Below, one piece after another: positions 9,275 through 15,773 of a DNA stretch of 58,606 bases. Source of the stretch: Pseudomonadota bacterium. Its GTDB lineage: Bacteria; Desulfobacterota; SM23-61. Each line of letters begins with the position of its first letter. The first letter of the stretch is position 1. Location of the stretch: positions 1-58,606 of the forward strand of contig JAHJQK010000171.1 of NCBI GenBank assembly GCA_018819135.1, written 5' to 3'. A program made the position numbers and the translations under genes. The notes under the pieces are model-generated. The model made no database searches. It had not been told where the DNA came from and saw nothing but the letters and a program-made list of their open reading frames with translations.

Positions 9275-9610
9275 GTGGAGCTTTATAATTTCTCCCGTGA
9301 TGAAAGTAGGGCCTTAAAAGAGCTGAAAGATTCTTTAAAGGATTTCTTAGGCGATCGAATCAAACTAATCCTCTACGGGTCAAGGTCGAGGGGAAATTAT
9401 GACCACGAATCGGACATTGATATTGCCGTCATTGTGAAAGACCTGACCCGAGAGCTTAAGAATCAGATTCTTGATAGAGTTGCTGATGTGGAACTTAAAT
9501 ATTTAACACCCCTCTCAACCCTGGTGCTTTCCGAAGATGATTTTGCCTCCCTTAAGAATAGGGAAAGAAGAATCGCCACGGATATAGAGACGGAAGGAAT
9601 CCCGTTATGA
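9275..9610 (+). CDS. MNT-type nucleotidyltransferase domain protein (antitoxin candidate)
   Basis: Minimal nucleotidyltransferase of 111 residues. The Pol-beta-like active site is clear: GSRSRG (about residues 35-40) followed by SDID (46-49). In MNT-HEPN pairs such as MntA-HepT the MNT partner neutralises the HEPN RNase by adding nucleotides to it (family knowledge). The gene overlaps the next one by four bases (ATGA), so the two are translationally coupled. The start is GTG. The pair opens the accessory region. Assignment as antitoxin is from family and gene order, not from a motif unique to antitoxins. Confidence 0.85.
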   Translation: MELYNFSRDESRALKELKDSLKDFLGDRIKLILYGSRSRGNYDHESDIDIAVIVKDLTRELKNQILDRVADVELKYLTPLSTLVLSEDDFASLKNRERRIATDIETEGIPL

Positions 9611-10011
9611 CGGAGGAAAATAAAAAGGAAAATATAAAAGCTGAACTGGAAGGAGCGGCAAAAACCTTATTAGAGGCAGATTTGCTCTTTAAAAATAGTT
9701 TTTTCAAGGGAGCGGTTTCCAGACTCTATTATTCTCTTCTCTACAGCATCAGGGCTCTCCTTCTAATTAAAGGGCTTGAGCCCAAAAGCCACGAAGGGGC
9801 TCTGAGACTTTTTAGTCTTCATTTCGTAAAGGAAGGCCGCTTTGAAGCCAAGACCTCTCATGTCTTTTCCAAAATGATGAAGTACAGGGAAGAGGCTGAC
9901 TACAATCCCGCCTACATTTTTTCTAAAGAGGACTTTGTTGAGTTGCGTAAAGAGGTTGGGGAATTGTCCGATGAGATTATGGCTTATTTGAAAGAAAAAG
10001 GTTATCTTTAA
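9607..10011 (+). CDS. HEPN domain protein (toxin candidate of an MNT-HEPN pair)
   Basis: Small helical protein, 134 residues, of the HEPN superfamily. It has the typical central helix with RLYYSLLYSIRALLL (about residues 38-52), a short turn and KSHEGALRLF (about 58-67). I do not see a textbook R-X4-6-H catalytic motif, so RNase activity is uncertain; some HEPN partners of nucleotidyltransferases are non-catalytic. It overlaps the nucleotidyltransferase gene by four bases, the usual MNT-HEPN arrangement. Confidence 0.8.
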   Translation: MTEENKKENIKAELEGAAKTLLEADLLFKNSFFKGAVSRLYYSLLYSIRALLLIKGLEPKSHEGALRLFSLHFVKEGRFEAKTSHVFSKMMKYREEADYNPAYIFSKEDFVELRKEVGELSDEIMAYLKEKGYL

Positions 10012-10216
10012 TTCTCCATCGGAACGACCGTCTTCGAGTCCCCGTAACAAAAACACCCCCTATGAAGGGAAGTCCCTTTACACAGCCAATCGGCCCCTAA
10101 TAGGCTATCGTTTTCCTCTAATAAAATTTTTTGCGTTTTGATTGGTTCATTTTCTCAATCATTCCCACAATAAACATATTTAATTTCAAGAATTTATCTT
10201 GTTAAATTGTGTCAGC

Positions 10217-10246
10217 ATTGTGTCAAATTCTTTTATTTGACACAAT
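10217..10246. repeat. 11-bp perfect inverted repeat
   Basis: ATTGTGTCAAA (10217-10227) and TTTGACACAAT (10236-10246) flank an 8-base spacer; a further partial copy (TTGTGTCA) lies just left. It is 21 bases beyond the end of the frameshifted AlbA_2 gene on the minus strand and could be a terminator stem or an operator. Confidence 0.5.
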
Positions 10247-10267
10247 CCCCAATCTGGGCTTATCCTT

Positions 10268-10806
10268 TTAGGTCGCAAACCATTTCCCAGCTTTAGTCCG
10301 TCCTTCTACCCTGATTTTTCCTTCTCTTTTGAAATCCTTCAGAAGAGCGTGGATTTGGTATCTCGAAAGAGACGGCAGAACCTGGGCAAGTTCTTCAAAC
10401 TTGCACCCTTCTTCTCTGGTGTCATCGCCACAAGGTCTTCACCACCACGCATCCAATAGGCACCCTCATATTGGATGGGTGCGCCGATGGACCGGGAAGG
10501 GATATGAAATATCAGAACGCGACCACCTGGATGGGCAATTTCTTCTCCTTCACTTCTCAGCCGTAAGCGATCAATCAATCCTGCCTTTGTTCGCTCAAGC
10601 TGATTGAATGCTTGGCAGCCAACGACCCGGCGTGGCATTTTGTCATTAATGCCAAGGATTATTTTGCCGCCACCTTCATTAGCAAGGGCGGCACAATATT
10701 TAACCAGTTTTTCGAAATGGAAGTTTTGTTTGGCCTCTTTGAATTCGAGGCGCTCGCTTTCTTTAGAGTCCATCCATTCTTGAAGCTGGTCGAGCGTGGT
10801 ATTCAT
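10268..10806 (-). pseudogene. AlbA_2 (Schlafen-type) DNA-binding protein, one-base frameshift
   Basis: The first 130 or so codons encode an AlbA_2 domain: ERLEFKEAK at about residues 17-25 and ALANEGGGKIILGIND at about 40-55. The frame then breaks near GGG at about 10406 and stops at 10339. The neighbouring frame continues without stops into a winged-helix-like tail (KFEELAQVLPSL, then GRTKAGKWFAT) ending at 10268. Adding one base near 10406 would give an intact protein of about 179 residues. This is either a real inactivating deletion or a sequencing error in a short G-run. It sits 45 bases downstream of a Fic-derived leader that also precedes the larger AlbA_2 gene. Confidence 0.75.
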
Positions 10807-10850
10807 GGTATGATCTCGTTTCGATTCAGAAGCACCTTATTATTCAAAGC

Positions 10851-10979
10851 TTATAATTTTGCATCAAAGGTTAAAGTCGACGGCAGCGGATGGGGCACAA
10901 ACGCCCAATAAGCCAACTCGCCTTGTCCCACTTTTAATTTCCGTCCCGATGGGCTGCTTTTAAACCGCTCCAGGTTCAT
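10851..10979 (-). pseudogene. Fic-protein N-terminal remnant, copy A (42 codons)
   Basis: From an ATG the minus strand reads MNLERFKSSPSGRKLKV, then AYWAFVPHPLP, then a stop after DAKL. This is the conserved beginning of Fic/DOC AMP-transferase proteins, without the catalytic HPFxxGNG domain. It lies inside a 202-bp segment that is repeated upstream of the other AlbA_2 gene. Confidence 0.7.
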
Positions 10980-11062
10980 GCGATATCTCTTTTTCCCATA
11001 TTATTTGAAAGGATAATTTTTAGTCAACGCCCTTTCCCTAGGTTTAATTTACATTCAGAACG
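10861..11062. repeat. 202-bp direct repeat, copy A
   Basis: Matches 13039-13240 over the same length without gaps, differing at only a handful of positions. It spans the Fic start region and about 80 bases upstream of it. Sequence diverges at once on both sides (CGAACGCCCC after copy A, CGTCCGTTAT after copy B). Confidence 0.9.
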
Positions 11063-11093
11063 AACGCCCCCGATTCTATGAAAGAAAAGTTTT

Positions 11094-11127
11094 TTGTTAA
11101 ATCAGATAAATGCATATGATTTAACAA
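11094..11127. repeat. 11-bp perfect inverted repeat in AT-rich DNA
   Basis: TTGTTAAATCA (11094-11104) and TGATTTAACAA (11117-11127) face each other across 12 bases in a very AT-rich stretch downstream of the large AlbA_2 gene. It may be a terminator stem for that minus-strand gene. Confidence 0.5.
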
Positions 11128-11225
11128 TAAAATTACTTTTTAAATATCAAGCGGTTATTTATTTATTTCAACTTTTTGTTTTGTTAAATACCTCTTTTTA
11201 TTGCTTAGAAAAGCCGTCTAACAAA

Positions 11226-12884
11226 TCAGACTATTTCCCACTTTGGAATCCGTCTTGAGCCGTCATTCTTGATGATTTTCCTAATCCGCAAATCGGTCAA
11301 GATATTGTGGATCATTCCTTCTTTCTGTTCCGGCGTTAAAGCCTCCGGCAGCTTACCCAATAGTAGCTTGTTGATCTCTTCTCGCGTAACAGGACCTTGT
11401 TTACCTACTAACTCAATAATGAGGTCCTTGTAATACTTCCGATCAAGACCGCGGGTACGGATATACTTGGCCTTTTGCTCTGTTGCTGCTGCAACCTTGG
11501 CACTAATGTATATGTTAGGGTATCGCCCTTCCACCAGCCCCATTTTTTTGAGCCGATGGTGCTCTTCCCGCTTGATTTGAATCCCCTTCTGAACCTTGTC
11601 TAAAAGAATTACCGCCCAAAGGTCGAGGTCAGTTCTCTCCATGAGCATCCGCGTGTATTGCTCGTTCAAGATCGTTCCCCGAATGGTCAAGGCAACGCGC
11701 TCAGGATTTGAAAGATCGTAATCGGGCAGCGGAAAATATCGTTTCATTTGGGTTTGAAACATCCGCCTTATTCCCCCGCCCTGAGTATCGATCATGTTCA
11801 GATTCACCATGGCACGGGATAGCACGGGATTCCGGTATACCTCCATGGGAGCATCTTGCTGAATCACACGCTCCACATTGCCCGGCAAGAAACTTCCGAC
11901 ATTAGACAAAATCAACCGGTCTGAAGTCTCAATGAAGTTGATGCGCCCGTTCAGGGTGTAATCTTCGTGCGCGATGCAGTTATGAAGTGCCTCCCGCAGG
12001 ACCCAAGGGTCATATTGCGAAATCTCGATGGGGAACAGAGTCCCACTGGGCATTTGGCGGATATTTAGATTCCTGATCTTTCCTAAGAGATGGTCCACGT
12101 TGAGGATAAAAGGTGGATCGAAATGCTCGTAATCTTTTTCCTGATCCCGTTCGTCTTTAAGAATCCAGGTTATCCGAGCCACGGCTGGAGAAACCAACGT
12201 TGCCGATTCTGGCTTTCCCAGCAAGATGATGGCACTGTTAATAATAGCCCCGTGTATAGATAGGCCGGCCTTATTAAGAAATGTAGTGTCATCCCAGGTA
12301 TCCACCTCAGCTCCCTTCCCGGGAAACTTAACCTTATACTCCTGCCGGGCTTTTTTGATAGCGCCGGGGGCGAGATCCGTCAAGGTCGCATGCTCGCAGA
12401 TCTGTGCCGACCAATCCACGCGCCTCTGCCAGATGATTCGTTCTTTTTCTGGGTGCTTCGAAAGCTCCGTTTTAGCCGATCCAACACGAATGTAAGCTGT
12501 TCCATAAAACTTTACGGGCCTGTCAAAGGCAGGGCAGATTTCAAAAAGGACAACGGGTTCTCCTTCCGCATCAAATGGATAGCATTCAAAACCACAGTTG
12601 GGTTGAAGACCAACCGACAGCCAGATCATCAAGTCCTGATTACCCTTTGCTTTTTCCTGGAAAGGGTCGAAGGTCGTTCCGACAATTTCATGCGATAAGT
12701 CTTTAACTCCATAAACGAGGTATCCGCGTGGTTTGCCATGAATGCAGGCTGAATTCGCCAGAGCGGAGATGTATTCGCCCAACTGGTTGGCATTGTAATG
12801 GCCAGCCTTAAACTCTAACCACTCCGTCTCCGACGGCTCCTTCCTTAACCTATTCAGTAACGCAATTAGACTTGCCTGATCCAT
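11226..12884 (-). CDS. AlbA_2/HATPase_c_4 'RecG-like' putative transcriptional regulator or defence protein
   Basis: Protein of 552 residues with the usual three-part build. First an AlbA_2 (Schlafen) domain: EWLEFKAGHY at about residues 20-29, then ALANSACIHGKPRGYLVYGVKD. Next a GHKL-type ATPase-like domain with REALHNCIAHEDY (about 298-310) and GGGIRRMF. The C-terminal part is winged-helix-like and basic. Such proteins are usually annotated as ATP-binding or helix-turn-helix proteins and are frequent in defence islands; the biochemical role is not established. The same 202-bp Fic leader precedes it as the frameshifted shorter relative. Intact and uninterrupted. Confidence 0.85.
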   Translation of the reverse strand: MDQASLIALLNRLRKEPSETEWLEFKAGHYNANQLGEYISALANSACIHGKPRGYLVYGVKDLSHEIVGTTFDPFQEKAKGNQDLMIWLSVGLQPNCGFECYPFDAEGEPVVLFEICPAFDRPVKFYGTAYIRVGSAKTELSKHPEKERIIWQRRVDWSAQICEHATLTDLAPGAIKKARQEYKVKFPGKGAEVDTWDDTTFLNKAGLSIHGAIINSAIILLGKPESATLVSPAVARITWILKDERDQEKDYEHFDPPFILNVDHLLGKIRNLNIRQMPSGTLFPIEISQYDPWVLREALHNCIAHEDYTLNGRINFIETSDRLILSNVGSFLPGNVERVIQQDAPMEVYRNPVLSRAMVNLNMIDTQGGGIRRMFQTQMKRYFPLPDYDLSNPERVALTIRGTILNEQYTRMLMERTDLDLWAVILLDKVQKGIQIKREEHHRLKKMGLVEGRYPNIYISAKVAAATEQKAKYIRTRGLDRKYYKDLIIELVGKQGPVTREEINKLLLGKLPEALTPEQKEGMIHNILTDLRIRKIIKNDGSRRIPKWEIV

Positions 12885-12896
12885 AATTTAACACTG

Positions 12897-13157
12897 TCAG
12901 TTATTGGGAAAAGGTAAATTCTGAAGCACCTTCTTTCCCCTCTGAAAGCTCTTTCCCAATGAAAGAGAATAATTTTCCTCTCTGAAATTCACGAATATTC
13001 CGTGTAAATCGGCCTCGGAGAGCGCGCGCACCAATTTCGCATCAAGGGTTAAAGCCGGCGGCAGCGGATGGGGCACAAACGCCCAATAAGCCGACTGGCC
13101 TTGTCCCACTTTTAATTTCCGTCCCGATGGGCTGTTCTTAAACCGCTCCACGTTCAT
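12897..13157 (-). pseudogene. Fic-protein N-terminal remnant, copy B
   Basis: An 86-codon frame begins MNVERFKNSPSGRKLKV, continues AYWAFVPHPLPPALTLDAKL and RALSEADL (Fic/DOC N-terminal pattern), then turns into unrelated sequence (FREENYSLSLGK onward) and stops 12 bases before the large AlbA_2 gene. No Fic catalytic motif exists in or near it. A purine-rich ribosome-binding stretch (AAAAAGAGAT) is kept before the ATG, so a peptide may still be made. Confidence 0.7.
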
Positions 13158-13240
13158 GTGATATCTCTTTTTCCCATATTATTTGCAAGGATAATTTTTA
13201 GTCAACGCCCTTTCCCTAGGTTTAATTTACATTCAGAACG
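13039..13240. repeat. 202-bp direct repeat, copy B
   Basis: Partner of 10861-11062. It covers codons 1 to about 40 of the Fic remnant and its upstream region. Both copies sit immediately 5' of an AlbA_2-type gene in the same orientation. Confidence 0.9.
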
Positions 13241-13316
13241 TCCGTTATATATCGAATTGTATGGAGGACACACTCCAAAGGGTGGGGTAGGGAAAAATAA
13301 TTTTGTCCCCGAACCC

Positions 13317-13333
13317 CTGAAGAGTTCAGGAAG
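13317..13333. repeat. 17-bp direct repeat, left copy
   Basis: CTGAAGAGTTCAGGAAG, identical to 18727-18743. Its first 13 bases are a perfect palindrome (CTGAA-GAG-TTCAG). The two copies bound about 5.4 kb containing the orphan membrane gene, the HTH gene and the transposase fusion. The right copy lies in sequence homologous to the 3' flank of the restriction gene, so the left copy may be a duplicated target. Confidence 0.6.
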
Positions 13334-13403
13334 TACTCGGTGATGCTTCCACCTACAAAGGTGCAGTCTAAGGTAGCTTTGATGCTCATGGATTACTGAT
13401 TGA

Positions 13404-13536
13404 GCATAACGGCCTCGAGCTCAGCTGTCCGGCGGCTCGGGCACCGACCCACTCATTGTCGCGCATTCTGGCAGGCCAGGGACGCACGTATTCCAGCATG
13501 GTAGCCGGGTCGACTGGCTGGAGGGAGTTGTTCGGC
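13404..13536 (-). other. Possible integron attC site (long form)
   Basis: On the minus strand the segment opens with GCCGAACAACTCCCTCCAGCC and closes with CAGCTGAGCTCGAGGCCGTTATGC-like ends, that is, inverted core sites GCCGAAC and GTTATGC with partly complementary shoulders. It begins 14 bases after the stop of the 13550-14257 gene, where a cassette's attC belongs. Each core departs from the RYYYAAC/GTTRRRY consensus at one position and the centre was not folded, so this is tentative. Confidence 0.4.
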
Positions 13537-13549
13537 GCGGGGGGTGGTT

Positions 13550-14257
13550 TTATTCGGATGTGCCATAGACACTATTGTAGTAGCGGACCTGGCTGTCCAA
13601 GTGGTCTGTAGCGTCCTCCAGCTCCCTGGCGGCTCGGTGCATCTCCCGCTTTGCAGAATCTAGGTCGCCGTTTTGGATGCCGCCAGGATACCCGAACTGT
13701 CTGTATCGGTGAGCGGCGGATCCGAGGCATTCTGAAGCCTTCAGATACTTGGTGAGAGCTTGGAATAGATCCGGGTGGCATTTGGAGAGGATCTTCCAGT
13801 GATTGTCGGTAAGCTCTAGCCTCACTTTAGGGTTGTGGGTGTCAACAAGATGAGGAGGTGTGTTGGCAGTTGCGGCGTTTCTGGCCACGATTGTGGATTG
13901 CAAGCTTTCTTGAAGATCGCGCGCGAGTGTCGCGGAGAGCTTCGGCCAAAAGGCTTTGAACTGTTGGTGCTCCTCCTGGGTCGGCTGGTAAGGTTCTGGC
14001 GTCTTGCCCAATTCTCCCGAAGGTTCTGGCGTTTTGTCCAGTTCTTCCGGTGGTTGAGTATGGCAAACAGGGCGGGAGCCACACCATTCGAAATAAAGGG
14101 TCAGCAGCACCAGGGAGACGAACAGAATATATAAAATGGGGCGGTAGTAGGATCCCAGGACGAATTGCAGGATGTGCTTTAGTTCGTCCGAGACGAGGTC
14201 CCCCACGATGGAGGTCAATAACGAAATCGCGATAGCAGCCAAAAGGAATCGTTTCAC
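13550..14257 (-). CDS. Hypothetical membrane protein (possible integron cassette gene)
   Basis: Not recognised. The 235-residue frame starts at GTG, after GAGAG. It has two N-terminal hydrophobic segments (about residues 3-22 and 40-60). A linker follows with the near-repeat KTPEPSGELGKTPEPYQP (about 74-91). The soluble helical C-terminal part (about 95-235) is rich in Asp, Arg and His. Base composition is clearly more GC-rich than the AT-rich neighbours, a sign of transfer. It is followed by an attC-like sequence. Its place among defence-type genes suggests but does not show an accessory role. Confidence 0.55.
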   Translation of the reverse strand: MKRFLLAAIAISLLTSIVGDLVSDELKHILQFVLGSYYRPILYILFVSLVLLTLYFEWCGSRPVCHTQPPEELDKTPEPSGELGKTPEPYQPTQEEHQQFKAFWPKLSATLARDLQESLQSTIVARNAATANTPPHLVDTHNPKVRLELTDNHWKILSKCHPDLFQALTKYLKASECLGSAAHRYRQFGYPGGIQNGDLDSAKREMHRAARELEDATDHLDSQVRYYNSVYGTSE

Positions 14258-14545
14258 ATTGAACTCTCGTGATTGTCCATTCGCGGGCAGCTACCGGCCG
14301 CCCAAGATTATTTTTTCTATATCCTCCGGAAACTTAAGTCGTTAAAGGCTTTCTTCTGCTTCAAAACAGCCAAATCTTTTGGTTCTTTTAAATAAAAGAT
14401 TGTTCCTGAGAATATCATATAGAATCAGGATAATTTAATAATCAATTATTCAGATAGGCCCGGGGTGTATCCACATTATCAATTTGCGGTAGTAATATAC
14501 ATCTTTTTCAAAAATTAGGGAAGTTAAAGTTACAGGAAGTAGTTT

Positions 14546-14842
14546 CTATCTGCGACCAACAGCCTTTTTAGGCCTCTTCCTAGAAACTTGACTCCCAGTC
14601 TTTCCGCCTCTTTTTGCCACCCTCGCTGCAGGGGCAAAAAGGTCTCCCTTCAGACGTTTGTCGATAATCCTCCTGGTCAGGAAGCTTACGACGCTCTTAA
14701 AATCTCCAGGATCTATCTTCCCGCGGACTTTTGCCACGTTCAAAGCATTTCTAGTCGTTCCAGCAAGTTCGGCGATGTCCTTTACCGTATACCGATATTC
14801 TCTTTTTGGTTTATATGCGGGATGGGATCCTTTTCTAGGCAT
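14546..14842 (-). CDS. Small basic helix-turn-helix protein
   Basis: A 98-residue protein. An earlier in-frame start exists, but a full Shine-Dalgarno (GGAGGAGGT at about 14847-14855) stands right before this ATG. Residues about 16-60 (YTVKDIAELAGTTRNALNVAK) read as a MerR/AlpA-type helix-turn-helix. The C-terminal 30 residues are very basic (RVAKRGGKTGSQ, RKRPKKAVGRR), suiting a DNA-bound regulator. No partner gene lies in its operon. It stands between the orphan membrane gene and the transposase fusion; whether it belongs to that element is unknown. Confidence 0.6.
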   Translation of the reverse strand: MPRKGSHPAYKPKREYRYTVKDIAELAGTTRNALNVAKVRGKIDPGDFKSVVSFLTRRIIDKRLKGDLFAPAARVAKRGGKTGSQVSRKRPKKAVGRR

Positions 14843-15773
14843 TTCCACCTCCTCCGGCTCTACCTCCATCGGTAGGGTGTTGTCCGAGTGACATAGACTA
14901 TTTAGCATATTGATGACGATTTGCAAGAGGAACCTTCACCATTGTGCCAAGATTGTCAACCTGCATATTTCGGGATGAAAGTCTTGAAATACTCTCTCTT
15001 TGTCAAGCACCCATCCGATTTCCATCCCAAGCTTGCCGCGCGACAGGCGGAAGATTTCAACCAAGAATCCTCGCATTCTCCCGCCCGGTCCGTGAGCCTA
15101 TTTGCCTACTTGCCTTGAAATCAGAGTAACCATTTCTCCCAGTATTCTGTGGAAAAATCCATCATCTCGCGAGGGAAAAACATGGAGGAAATGACGCTAT
15201 GAAGAGCAAGATCATTCCCGCCTTTTGTTTAAGCAGAATCTCAGAAGGTTGATGAAGAATCCGTTTGAAAATAAAATGTTAGTTTGGTCGAGTTCCTTAG
15301 CGAATGAGGCCAATCATAAAAGAAATAGTATACGCCTGCGACCAATCCTTGGTCACCAGCTTCACCTACTAATGATCAGTCGAGGGAGGCTTTCGGGACT
15401 GATGATTACTGGTAGAAATGATCCACCCCGATTCAATATATAAAAACCATATCGAAACATTTTCGGTGATCGAAAAAGAGAGGAGATATAGCAGATATAG
15501 AAACTCCTGGAATTTTGTAATTGATCCCCTGTAGAATTGACCAACCCCCCGTTCCCCTCGCCGTTTGCTTACACTTGCTAAGAGATAAATCAATAGCGTG
15601 GAATGATCGATAAATCCCGAAGGGTATCCATGGCTAAAGTGGGAAAGAATCGGCCAGGATTACATTTAGGGATAGCACGATCCCGAGACTCGTAAATAAT
15701 GTGGCTTATCGCGATCAGCAGTAATGCTATCTTATCTAAGAAAAACATTTCACCGCTCAGCAGGAGGTACCCA
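14843..15773. other. Gene-poor stretch left of the transposase fusion
   Basis: No recognised gene. Two things are visible. First, a 46-codon minus-strand frame at 14936-15076 starts MRGFLVEIFRLSRGKLGMEI after GGGAG; it has a good start context but no known relatives to my eye. Second, a near-perfect 12-bp inverted repeat TAATGATCAGTC (15370-15381) / GACTGATGATTA (15397-15408), one mismatch, could be a regulatory or element-end structure. I could not find a terminal inverted repeat matching the right side of the fusion gene. Confidence 0.5.

Noticed and set aside
10021-10050. tRNA-like T-arm (CTTCGAGTCCCCG)
   Set aside because: No matching acceptor stem, anticodon arm or D arm could be drawn; treated as chance.
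13158-13343. 61-codon plus-strand frame
   Set aside because: It overlaps the repeat and Fic leader on the other strand, has no start signal and no protein character.
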